The notes beneath the pieces are model-generated. The model was not told where the DNA came from. It did no database searches and saw only the letters and a list, made by a program, of their open reading frames with translations. A stretch of DNA of 64,000 bases. It comes from UBA11612 sp963662375. Lineage in GTDB: Bacteria; Pseudomonadota; Alphaproteobacteria; Rhodospirillales; Rhodospirillaceae. Location: positions 62,001-126,000 of the forward strand of contig CAXXRP010000015.1 in NCBI GenBank assembly GCA_963662375.2, in the 5' to 3' direction. The position numbers and the translations under genes were made by a program. Positions 8,879-17,345 of the stretch are shown in pieces. Every line of letters begins with the position of its first letter. The first letter of the stretch is position 1.

Positions 8879-10759
8879 CTATGCGTCTTCGGCGCCTTCG
8901 CGACGCGCCATGATTTCGTCAAAGCGCGGCATGGTCGAACATCCCGGCGCATTTACGCCGTTGCCACGAAGCGCGACCAAAACGGTCTTCAGTGAAATTT
9001 TAATATCCAGCCAAAGACTCAAGTTGTCTACATACCAGACATCCAACGCAAATTTTTCTTCCCAAGTTAAAGCGTTGCGGCCGCTCACCTGCGTCCATCC
9101 AGTAATCCCGGGTAGCACATCGTGGCGTCGCCATTGTTCCGGCGAGTAGTGAGACAGGTAGTCGGGCAGCAACGGGCGAGGTCCGACAAGGCTCATATCA
9201 CCCTTTAGGACGTTGATGAGCTCCGGCAACTCGTCCAAGGAAGTGCGTCGCATAAACCGCCCAAGGGGCGTCAATCGCTCGCTGTCGGGTAACGCCGCAC
9301 GCGCGGCACCCATCGCATCGGTCATTGTGCGAAATTTATAGATTCGAAAGAGCTTGCCCCTCAGGCCGGGTCGTTCTTGCGAAAATATAATGGGTGCGCC
9401 CATTTTCACTCTGACGGCAATAGCGACTCCTATCAGCACGGGAGAAAGAACGATAAGTGCTCCAAGTGACAGAAAGATATCTATAGCGCGCTTGGTGCGA
9501 AGCATGCGCCGCCTGGCGACCGCCGCGCGCGGCGCCTCTTCCACGGTGGACTCAATGGCGCTCCGTATTTCGGCAGTGATGCGGGCCGTGTTTAAACGCC
9601 CGGCGGCCAGCGCGGCAGCTTGTTGCCGTGCGCGCCGCAGGCCGCCAGCGTTGCTTAGAAAATCTGAAAGCTCGTGTGCGGCAGCCTGGGCGTCCTGCAA
9701 TGGAAGTGTGATGCCCGCTCCTCGCCCTACAACTAGATCGCGATGAGGATTTTCTCCAAGAAAGATTACCGGACGTTCGGCGGCCAGCGCGTCAAAGACG
9801 TGCCTGCTTGGAGCCGAAACGGAATCATTTTGATTGCGTCCAATCATTGCGGTTGCAGCCGCCAAAATCTGCGACAGTCTGGCGCGCGGCACGGGGTTTA
9901 AAACCCATACGTTTTTGTTGAGCACTCCCAGTTTCAACGCGCGAGCCTCAAACTCTCTGCGGCCCGGCCCATCGCAATAAAACAAAAATGCGACGTTCGG
10001 CGAAAGGGACTGCATCTTTGCGGCTATATCGATAACTGCGTCAACCGCGTCATTTGCGCCGAGGTGTCCGGCGTACGCGACAACCGGCCCTCGAATGGCG
10101 GGCGCGTTCGCTTCCGCTGCATTGCCGTTTGCATCGCTCGATGGACGCAAAAGTAGAGTTTCACATCCGGTAGGGGCCTCCACGATTTTCTCAGCGGCTG
10201 CGCCGCTTGTTATCAAGGACGTCTGAACGTGAGCACTTTGAACAAAAATCCGCCGCGCGTAGCGCAACGCATGTTTGTAAATGGCTCGAACAATCCATGT
10301 AAGGACACGTTGCCCCGGGGGAGAGCCTGACGTGCTCAAAGGCATTCCTTCATAAGCATCGATTGTCAGCGGGACTCCGCGCACCGCACAAAACAGCGCT
10401 GCAACGGGCAGTATCAACAGCGGTCGATCCACTACCACAACAATGTCTACGTCGGTAATGCACCATATGCGCCAGAATGCACGTAGGATGTAGGAGCGCC
10501 GTGCGCGCGCTGACATAGGGTGACCAAATTGCGCTTGAACTATTTTTCCCGTGGTCAAGATCGTAAAGCCACCGCCGTCATCTTGTTTAGTAGGCTGGTC
10601 CGATGGCGCCGTTAAAATGGTTGCGTGGTGACCGGTATGAGTGAGTTCACGACAAATCGTGAAAGTTCTTGTGGATCCCGGCCGTTCACCGCCGTAGAAC
10701 GACGGATCCATAATTAGGACATGCAAGCGGGTGGCCGCGGAGCGCTTTATGGTGGACAT
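8879..10759 (-). CDS. Fused GT4 glycosyltransferase - polyprenyl-phosphate sugar-1-phosphate transferase
   Basis: About 626 residues with two enzymes in one chain. Residues 1 to about 400 are a GT-B, family 4-like glycosyltransferase ('DPSFYGGERPGSTRTFTICREL' at the start, 'VVAYAGHLGANDAVDAVIDIA' in the C-terminal lobe). The remainder is a monotopic phosphoglycosyl transferase of the PglC/WcaJ type: a re-entrant hydrophobic helix 'FLSLGALIVLSPVLIGVAIAV', 'FRIYKFRTM', the catalytic DE dyad in SLDELPELINVLKGDMS, 'VGPRPLLPDY' and 'LPGITGWTQVSGR'. It could therefore start an oligosaccharide on undecaprenyl phosphate and add the next sugar. The frame is open to 11005, but Met at 10759 has a ribosome site (AAGGGCGG) and starts at the GT fold. 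Confidence 0.88.
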   Translation of the reverse strand: MSTIKRSAATRLHVLIMDPSFYGGERPGSTRTFTICRELTHTGHHATILTAPSDQPTKQDDGGGFTILTTGKIVQAQFGHPMSARARRSYILRAFWRIWCITDVDIVVVVDRPLLILPVAALFCAVRGVPLTIDAYEGMPLSTSGSPPGQRVLTWIVRAIYKHALRYARRIFVQSAHVQTSLITSGAAAEKIVEAPTGCETLLLRPSSDANGNAAEANAPAIRGPVVAYAGHLGANDAVDAVIDIAAKMQSLSPNVAFLFYCDGPGRREFEARALKLGVLNKNVWVLNPVPRARLSQILAAATAMIGRNQNDSVSAPSRHVFDALAAERPVIFLGENPHRDLVVGRGAGITLPLQDAQAAAHELSDFLSNAGGLRRARQQAAALAAGRLNTARITAEIRSAIESTVEEAPRAAVARRRMLRTKRAIDIFLSLGALIVLSPVLIGVAIAVRVKMGAPIIFSQERPGLRGKLFRIYKFRTMTDAMGAARAALPDSERLTPLGRFMRRTSLDELPELINVLKGDMSLVGPRPLLPDYLSHYSPEQWRRHDVLPGITGWTQVSGRNALTWEEKFALDVWYVDNLSLWLDIKISLKTVLVALRGNGVNAPGCSTMPRFDEIMARREGAEDA

Positions 10760-10963
10760 ACCGCCCTTATACCGTTCGCGCCGGCCCTGAGCCATAGGTC
10801 TAAACTGCGCTGGGGGCAAAAAGTAACCGAATTGACGTATTGGGAGCCGGGCGTCGAAAACAAGGGCGTTGCGTTGTGTGCCTTGGCTTGAAATAAGTGA
10901 CGGTGTATTCCGTCGACAGAATAGGCGGGCCGATATCCCAGTTTGTTCGGAGCGCCTTACTCT

Positions 10964-12004
10964 ATGATCAGGACCACGCCCGTAGCGTACCCGGTTGGAG
11001 CCCAATCGCGTGAAGTGACGCTGGTGGAGCTATGGCACATAATCCGCGTCCGCAAATATATGGTTATCGCGGTCATCGGCATTATCGCCGCGTTGGGGGT
11101 CGTTTTGGCGGTGGTTATGCCACCGCTGCACCGCTTTACGACCGTGATTGAAATCGGCAATCAAATCGTCAATGACGAAATTGTCCCGATTGAAACCCTG
11201 AACACGGTTATCGCAAAACTTCAGGATGGGTACATCCCGTCCATAGAAATTCAATTTGCCGAGGAAACGCCCAACAGACCTCGTAACTATACTTTCGAGG
11301 TCACGGGGTCCGAAGAGAGCCAAATCGTTACCGTCGCGAGCCAGGGACCGCGCGTCGCAGCCCCCTCGCACCTCGCGTTTCATGGACGCATCGCCGACGC
11401 GCTCATCCAAGACCACAATCGTACGGCGGATGCCATACGTGACAGCGCGGCAGTTCTACTTGCCGAAGCCGAGGGAAAACTCGCCGAGCTGGAGGCCGAG
11501 GAAAATGCAGCAGCGGAGCAGGTCGAAATGTTCGACGCCGCCGTCGTCAGCATGGAAAGACAGTCCAGCGACGCATCAAGGCGCATCACTCTGGTGGACG
11601 AACAGTTAACGGCATTGTCAGGTCGCACGGATCTATCAAATGTGACGCGAGCGATGTTTTTGTCGCAGCAGATTAACGAGTTGATGGTACTTCAGGCGCA
11701 GTTGAACGAAAAAGCACGTCTGGATCTGCGCATTAAGCGGTCTAATATGCAGGCGCGCCTCGCTGTTGTCGCCCAGGAGCGGGAAACTGCGCGGCGTTCG
11801 ATTCAGTATCGCGAAACGACACTGAAAAATATTCAAGCCACGCGTGTCCTCGGCGATGGCACGATCATGTCGATACACCCGGCAGCACCCAGTAAAACTG
11901 TCGTGATCATTGTTGCGCTGATCATCGGCGTGGTTTTCGGCGTCGGGCTTGCTCTGGTCGTAGAGTTTTTTGCGACAGCTCAGAAAGCTGCGCGCATCAC
12001 TTGA
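10964..12004 (+). CDS. Wzz-like polysaccharide co-polymerase / chain-length determinant
   Basis: About 346 residues with the classic co-polymerase topology: a short cytoplasmic N-terminus, TM1 near residues 32-54 (MVIAVIGIIAALGVVLAVV), a long periplasmic region rich in predicted coiled coil (roughly 140-290, 'AEAEGKLAELEAEENAAAEQ'), and a C-terminal TM2 (VVIIVALIIGVVFGVGLALVV). No tyrosine-kinase domain follows. Such proteins set chain length of O-antigen or exopolysaccharide together with Wzy. The start at 10964 is chosen over 10943 because GGAGCG lies 9 bp before it. It is divergent from the glycosyltransferase fusion (204 bp apart) and convergent with the DegT gene. Confidence 0.8.
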   Translation: MIRTTPVAYPVGAQSREVTLVELWHIIRVRKYMVIAVIGIIAALGVVLAVVMPPLHRFTTVIEIGNQIVNDEIVPIETLNTVIAKLQDGYIPSIEIQFAEETPNRPRNYTFEVTGSEESQIVTVASQGPRVAAPSHLAFHGRIADALIQDHNRTADAIRDSAAVLLAEAEGKLAELEAEENAAAEQVEMFDAAVVSMERQSSDASRRITLVDEQLTALSGRTDLSNVTRAMFLSQQINELMVLQAQLNEKARLDLRIKRSNMQARLAVVAQERETARRSIQYRETTLKNIQATRVLGDGTIMSIHPAAPSKTVVIIVALIIGVVFGVGLALVVEFFATAQKAARIT

Positions 12005-12021
12005 GCGGGCGTCAAGAAAGA

Positions 12022-13299
12022 CTAACGCGTAGCCGCCAGGATCACAGCCCGTACCGTTTCTGCGATAAACGTCATGTTGCTGGCCGAAAGGGTAGGGTGT
12101 ACCGGCAACATAAATGTCCGGTCCACCAAGCTTTCTGCCACGGGGTGAGCCGGTTGGGCGCCCGCGTCATCGCCGAAGGCTGCTTCTCGCGAAACATCCG
12201 GACACGCTCCCACCCGTGCCGGCACACCCTTCGCGTTCAGCTCAGCGCATACTCTGTCGTGGGACCAATCCGATTTAAGCGCTGCAAGATCGAGCAGGCC
12301 GCAATACTTGTAATACGCATGGCTTAGATGGTTCGGCGGGACCAGTATGGATACAGCGCCGAGCGGTAGAAGTGCCTCATCTAGCGCAGCTGCGTTCGCG
12401 CGCCGCATCGCCGTCCATCGCGGCAATTTTTTTAACTGCAGCCGCCCAATGGCAGATTGCGGTTCGGTCAGCCTCCAGTTTGTGCCAAATGATGTCACCA
12501 GCCATCTAAATCCGGGAGTACTATCGTTTGCCTGGCTAGGCCTAAAATCCTTGCCGTGATCACGATGCGACCACATGCGTTGGAAGACGGTCTCATCATC
12601 GGTAACGACCATGCCGCCCTCTCCGCCGGTGCTGATGATTTTATCCTGGCAAAACGAGAAGCACCCTACGTGTCCGACGCCTCCCACAGGCCTGCCATCT
12701 GCCTGTGCGCCATGCGCTTGAGCGCAATCCTCTACAACTTTCAGCCCGCGCTCGCGCGCTAACGCCATAAGTGGGACCATGTCCACTGGCCACCCGGCAA
12801 GATGAACCGGAATAATCGCCTTTGTCCGCGGACTTAAGGCCTTGGAGACGGTTTCCGCCGTCAAGTTCTGCGATAGTGGGTCAACATCGGCGACCACCGG
12901 CCGCGCACCGCGCGTCGCCACGGCTGCCGCCGTTGCGATAAAGGTTCGGGCCGGCACCACTACCTCGTCTCCTGGTGCAATGCCCAAGCCAAATAGCGCG
13001 AGTTCAAGCGCGGCAGTGCCGTTGGCGACCGCTAACCCATATGCCACTCGGCAGTACGCGGCGTATTCGGCTTCAAATTTGCAGCCTTCATCACCAGTCC
13101 AGTAATTGACACGTCCAGACCGCAGAACGCGCGTGACAGCATCCAATTCATCGTCGTCATGAAACGGCCATGGCGCCAAAATCGGAGCGCCCGTCATTGT
13201 GGTTGAATCGGATTTTTGGGCCATAAGTTTGTCCGCGACCAAAGTTTGGGGCTGCTGGTGAGACGAGAGAGGCCGAACGCTCAATTCGGTGCCCGCCAA
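12022..13299 (-). CDS. DegT/DnrJ/EryC1/StrS-family aminotransferase
   Basis: A PLP-dependent enzyme of 425 residues that transfers an amino group to a keto-sugar nucleotide, supplying an aminosugar for the neighbouring surface glycan. The Schiff-base lysine is K220 in CFSFCQDKIISTGGEGG. 'VNYWTGDEGCKFEAEYA', 'VANGTAALELAL' (phosphate-binding), 'VEDCAQAHGA' (Asp contacting the PLP ring nitrogen) and 'HAYYKYCGLLD' are all family hallmarks. The first 34 residues are extra; internal Met codons at 26 and 35 could be the real start. It begins 8 bp after the stop of the upstream gene, so the two are cotranscribed. The exact sugar product cannot be told. Confidence 0.87.
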   Translation of the reverse strand: MAGTELSVRPLSSHQQPQTLVADKLMAQKSDSTTMTGAPILAPWPFHDDDELDAVTRVLRSGRVNYWTGDEGCKFEAEYAAYCRVAYGLAVANGTAALELALFGLGIAPGDEVVVPARTFIATAAAVATRGARPVVADVDPLSQNLTAETVSKALSPRTKAIIPVHLAGWPVDMVPLMALARERGLKVVEDCAQAHGAQADGRPVGGVGHVGCFSFCQDKIISTGGEGGMVVTDDETVFQRMWSHRDHGKDFRPSQANDSTPGFRWLVTSFGTNWRLTEPQSAIGRLQLKKLPRWTAMRRANAAALDEALLPLGAVSILVPPNHLSHAYYKYCGLLDLAALKSDWSHDRVCAELNAKGVPARVGACPDVSREAAFGDDAGAQPAHPVAESLVDRTFMLPVHPTLSASNMTFIAETVRAVILAATR

Positions 13300-13307
13300 G
13301 CTCTGTA

Positions 13308-14585
13308 TCAGTTTTTTTTGGTTACTGAAACCAGCGACTCGTCCCCTATGTTTGCGACTCGGACTATGGTCGACATCAAATCGGCGATGGAGCTCCTAAA
13401 TACGTTGGGATGTCGGTGAAGATAGGGATGCATCCCCGCCTCAGCTGTTACGGCCGTGCTGAGGAGGACGACTTTTCGCCCCAAATGAGCAGCTTCTAAT
13501 AGCATGGTGGAGTTGGTGCCGATCAGGAGTGCATGGTTCAGAATGAAAGCGCGCGGTCCTTCGCTGTCGGCCTTCGAAATCCTCACCGCACCATTTAGTT
13601 TTGGGCGCAAGACATAGAAGTCTTCACCGTATAACGGGTGAGGGCGAACGCTGATTTCGCACGCCGCTGCCACGATGTTGCATGCATCCGCAATCATTCC
13701 CATAAGGCGCATCGCTTCTCGTGGATTCGCGGACAGCGTAACTAACGCAGGCACCATCAGGCCCACCCCTATCGGTGTGCTTTCGCGTTCGCGCGCCACC
13801 TCGTTCGAACTTAGGCGAAAGGCCGGGTTTTGGAATACTCTGAAATCAGCTCGGACGTGCCCTCGTTGGAATAGGTCCACGTAATACACGTCCCAGCAAT
13901 AGCAACGGGTCACCTCAAAAAAGGCGGCTTTCGCGAAAAAATTCTTGTCGCCATGCATCACGTTGTAGGTCTCTATTCCGTCCTGTCTTAGTGCTGCGGC
14001 TATGAAGGTCACTGCGCAGCTGAATTCCCAGTAAACGGTCACCCACACCGGCACGAGGCCAGTTAGGGCGCCTCGCACCTTCGACAAGTCAACGGCGCAC
14101 TTCAAAGCAAGTTGTGATGGAAAAGGCGTTGCCAATTTTACCGCGCTTGTAAAAAGTCTCAATGTGCGCCGCACATCGCGTCCAAGAAGAAAGCCGCCTT
14201 TAAGCGGGCGGGTTTCAACTGGCGCGGATGCCAATTCGTCGGGGATTAGAAAAATCTCGGGATTAATCTTGAAGCGATCCCGAAAAACCATCCGGACGCC
14301 GCCGACCGTCCGCATTTGGTCGCCGGTTCTGAACAATCCCTTGGCCCAGGCCCAGGCCAAAAACAAAGGCAGGCCCGGAATTGCCCCCGCTTCGAAAAGC
14401 CATTTGCTCCATGCTGGGCGCAACCGCAAGTGAGCTAAATATTGGGCTACGGTGCGCGCCGCTTTTCGCTGCTCGTCATCCGCGTCGTCAAGACGGTCGC
14501 CAAGGGTGCTGCGAACATCGGCAATAATTCGATTATTTGTATCGGTACGGAAATCGTATTTATAGGCGAGGGCCCGCCAACGCAC
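13308..14585 (-). CDS. GT-B-like glycosyltransferase candidate, surface polysaccharide
   Basis: A 425-residue soluble protein I cannot place in a named family. The C-terminal half looks like a GT-B donor domain: 'SVRPHPLYGEDFY' resembles the RxHP motif of CDP-glycerol/polysialyl-type transferases, and 'ALLIGTNSTMLLEAAHLGRKVV' matches their nucleotide-sugar loop (S/T-rich, then E-A...G). The middle contains 'YNVMHGDKNFFAKAAFFEVTRCYCWDVYYVDLF', like the 'HG' acceptor loop in capsule enzymes. No membrane segment is obvious. It lies between a GT39-like gene and a DegT aminotransferase on the same strand, so a role in the same glycan is likely. Function is inferred from motifs and context. Confidence 0.6.
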   Translation of the reverse strand: MRWRALAYKYDFRTDTNNRIIADVRSTLGDRLDDADDEQRKAARTVAQYLAHLRLRPAWSKWLFEAGAIPGLPLFLAWAWAKGLFRTGDQMRTVGGVRMVFRDRFKINPEIFLIPDELASAPVETRPLKGGFLLGRDVRRTLRLFTSAVKLATPFPSQLALKCAVDLSKVRGALTGLVPVWVTVYWEFSCAVTFIAAALRQDGIETYNVMHGDKNFFAKAAFFEVTRCYCWDVYYVDLFQRGHVRADFRVFQNPAFRLSSNEVARERESTPIGVGLMVPALVTLSANPREAMRLMGMIADACNIVAAACEISVRPHPLYGEDFYVLRPKLNGAVRISKADSEGPRAFILNHALLIGTNSTMLLEAAHLGRKVVLLSTAVTAEAGMHPYLHRHPNVFRSSIADLMSTIVRVANIGDESLVSVTKKN

Positions 14586-14650
14586 TGCCGCGACGAGCGT
14601 CGCGGTTTGAGCACCCCATTTCGAAATGACCGGCAGCTCTTTACGCCCAG

Positions 14651-16315
14651 CTATTGCTCTGGCCGGCGCTCAAAAAGAAAGACGCTAGAGCCCTTAAATT
14701 TTGTTGTTGCGGCATGATTAAAGTGTGCGGTGATGGTGATCAGCCGCTCGCTCTGGTCAATCGTGCGGTCCTCCTGAAAAAGAATGAGGTCGTAGTCGCG
14801 GTTGATCCATCGTGCCATGGTCGCATCAGTCCACAAGGACTCTTCCTCAATGGCGGCTTGCACAGCTTCGCGCGCTGCGCCCGATAAGTTGGGTTTTATC
14901 GTGCGGTGGCTGGCGGCAAGACCCAGGCTTTGAACGGGTATCCTGTGTCCGGCGAGAAATGCTGCGTAGGGCAACGCGGGAACCGCTTCTGATCCGAGGC
15001 CGTGAATCACCAATAGTGGTTCGCCCGGCGAGGTGTGAGCGGCAACCCACTGCGCCAATGACTCAATTTGCGCTAATTCGGTTGTGGTGCGGTCAACTGA
15101 GATCCGAGCGAGTGGGAAGAGCTTATACTGGTCGCTAAAAGCAAGCGCAGGTGCAAACGCATTGCCTGCCGCGGCAATCACAGCGCCCATAACCACCAGC
15201 GCTGCTGCTGGAACCCCATTTTGGCGGGCCCAACGCGCCATCATAGCGAGCGTCAATGCAGCGGCTAAGGCGCCGATAGCAGCAAAATGCGGTGCATAGC
15301 CAAGAACGCACGTCCCGCAATATCCCGCCGAGCCGACGTAATGAGCAGCCGTGAGCCACAGGAAGTAAAGGGGCGCGATCCACAGGATACGAAGGCCTTT
15401 TCCCGCCAATCTAAAAAGCAGCAACGCGAAAAGAACCGTGCCTGCGTAGGGCAAAAAGAACCCGTCAAGAATATCGATCAAGCTTAACTGGTCGAATGCC
15501 AACTCTATCGTGGCCGGATCAACGGTGCCCCGGTCAATGAGCGTGAAATTGGGAGCTGTCCAGCCCATGCTTTCCAATAGGGGCGCGATAACCGGTAGGC
15601 GCAGGGCGTACTGCATCAGCTTGTCTGGGAAAGTCAGGAGTAAAGCTGCTGCTGCTGCTGCCATGGTCACCACTAAAATCGCACCGTGAAGCCATCGGCG
15701 TTTGCCCAGTGCTAGTACATAAAGCGGCGCCAGAACAACGACCGCGAGAATCATGTTTTGGCTGTAGAAGAAAAGGGCCACGCATAAAAGGCCCATGGCG
15801 ACTGTCGCCCAAAGACACGGTCGGCCAAGTCCGGCGATGATGAGCCACACCGCCGCCAAGTGCACCGTCGAAACCGTCGCCGCAGGCGTTGCCGTCGCGA
15901 AATAGAACGTCGTTGCGGGCGTCGCGACAAAAATAAGCACCGCCGCTACTGCGACGGAGGTATTGGCGGTCAGGCGGCGGCAAATAGCGAACAGGAAGAT
16001 GGCGCTCACGGCGCCCATCGCGATGGACAATAGGCGCCCCGCGAAATGACCGACGCTGACCAACTCCTGCCAGACCCCAAGCTGGTAGAAGTAAAGTGGC
16101 ATGGACCATGTTGCATCTGCTGCCGTATAGGGCGCGACCACACCGGTCACATACCAAAAGGATTTGACCAGATACGCGGTCTCGGCGGCCCATGTGCGAC
16201 CATGGAGAAGGACGTAGTAAGTGGATCCGCTGTAAACAATCGCAGCCGCCAGCCAAAGAATTACGGCCGGGAGCGTCCGTTGAAACCGGGCGTTCTTATC
16301 GCCAACCTTTGCCAT
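14651..16315 (-). CDS. GT39-like integral membrane glycosyltransferase
   Basis: A 554-residue protein with an N-terminal region of about ten hydrophobic segments and a soluble C-terminal domain of roughly 150 residues, the architecture of ArnT/PMT-type (GT39/GT-C) enzymes that move sugars from polyprenyl-phosphate donors to acceptors outside the membrane. The first periplasmic loop holds 'GRTWAAETAYLVKSFWYVTG', where family members usually carry a catalytic acidic pair; here only the Glu is seen. Later loops contain 'YAGTVLFALLLFRL' and 'HYVGSAGYCGTCVLGYAPHF'. It is the first gene of the minus-strand GT39-GT-DegT run (65 bp to the next gene). Acceptor and sugar are unknown. Confidence 0.65.
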   Translation of the reverse strand: MAKVGDKNARFQRTLPAVILWLAAAIVYSGSTYYVLLHGRTWAAETAYLVKSFWYVTGVVAPYTAADATWSMPLYFYQLGVWQELVSVGHFAGRLLSIAMGAVSAIFLFAICRRLTANTSVAVAAVLIFVATPATTFYFATATPAATVSTVHLAAVWLIIAGLGRPCLWATVAMGLLCVALFFYSQNMILAVVVLAPLYVLALGKRRWLHGAILVVTMAAAAAALLLTFPDKLMQYALRLPVIAPLLESMGWTAPNFTLIDRGTVDPATIELAFDQLSLIDILDGFFLPYAGTVLFALLLFRLAGKGLRILWIAPLYFLWLTAAHYVGSAGYCGTCVLGYAPHFAAIGALAAALTLAMMARWARQNGVPAAALVVMGAVIAAAGNAFAPALAFSDQYKLFPLARISVDRTTTELAQIESLAQWVAAHTSPGEPLLVIHGLGSEAVPALPYAAFLAGHRIPVQSLGLAASHRTIKPNLSGAAREAVQAAIEEESLWTDATMARWINRDYDLILFQEDRTIDQSERLITITAHFNHAATTKFKGSSVFLFERRPEQ

Positions 16316-17345
16316 CCACCCTCTCTAGACCCCCACGCCGCGCGCCACTGGCTTCGCCGAGCAAGCTCCGCGCTCCTCCGACCGAACCGTTTTCTTTTTA
16401 TGTCGCCGCCCCGCTATAACCAGCATCCGTATACTAGCCTTTTTAGCGCGTGGGCCAAAGATTGGCGTAAGATGGTATTTTCATTCTTTTCACACCACAT
16501 GCTGGGTCATTTGAGCGTGTGCCGCTTCCGGAACAAAATATGCTTTCACTGTTTCCGGCGCATGCCGTGATCAAGAGCGGGCCATCGGTTTGGTGGGCGC
16601 ACTGCGCTTGCCAATGTCGGGGGACTCTACGCTCCGAGTCCTTTAGGCGCTCTGTGCACTCGGTGCGATCGGGCTGACGTATCGCATCGGCGTGGTCTTG
16701 AGCGGTGATCAAGCCATTGGCGCGTTCCTTACCCTGGGTTTCGCTATTTTCTCCCGATTATTGGAACATTTCCCATGGCGGCACCGCAGGCGTTAGTGGT
16801 GATGCTCAGCAGGATTCGGTGCTGGGCGCTGTGATTTTGCCCTATGCGATGCTCTGGGTCAGGACGCTGGTGTCGCTCGCGGCGTCGCGCAATCCGGAAC
16901 TCATACATCGAATGGGTTCCGCTGACCATGTGGGCCCGCGTTGTCATGCCAGGGGTGCGCTCGGCCGTCGCTTGGCTCGCGTTTCCGGTGATCATGTACA
17001 GCGGCTTTTGGGTGGTATTGGGCCCTGTAGATCGGGACTCATTTCCCTATAACTGGATAGGGCCGCACAGCAGCCTCGACCGGGTGTCGCCGCCTACCGT
17101 CGTTACACCGCAGGACGCCGAAAACCTCCTATTTCTTTGATTATAAATGAGTTATCATTAAGGGCAAAGTATCTGCCATAGGTCGGGCTATGCCTAGCGG
17201 CGTTGTGGACAGGGTCTTTAAAATGGCCATAATAGCACTCGAACACACTGGCATGGCCGAGTCTCTTCGGTCGCACGGTTTCGGCAGGTTGAGCGCGCAA
17301 CGAACCCATCGTTGTGCGTGTTTGTGTTTATAAGCCGGAAAAGTC
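16316..17345. other. About 1 kb without an intact gene
   Basis: Between the divergent GT39-like gene and the subtilase gene no full-length gene is seen. 16316-16790 shows no convincing coding pattern. 16800-17140 carries a hydrophobic, GC-rich-third-position stretch described separately as a decayed membrane-protein gene. 17141-17345 contains an AT-richer section (17141-17165) and should hold the subtilase promoter; the bases before the ATG at 17346 show no strong ribosome site. Confidence 0.5.
16800..17140 (+). pseudogene. Possible frameshifted small membrane-protein gene
   Basis: Two overlapping plus-strand frames each carry hydrophobic, coding-like sequence that would join into one protein after a single frameshift near 16895-16910. 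The first frame gives 'DSVLGAVILPYAMLWVRTLVSL' followed by 'AASRN'; the second continues 'YIEWVPLTMWARVVMPG' and 'SAVAWLAFPVIMYSGFWVVLG'. Third codon positions are GC-rich in the first frame before the break and in the second after it. The family is not recognised. This reading depends on pattern only and could be chance. Confidence 0.35.

Noticed and set aside
10760..11005. 82-residue N-terminal extension of the GT4-PGT fusion
   Set aside because: It overlaps the divergent co-polymerase gene, is Arg-rich without family similarity, and a good ribosome site precedes the Met at 10759.
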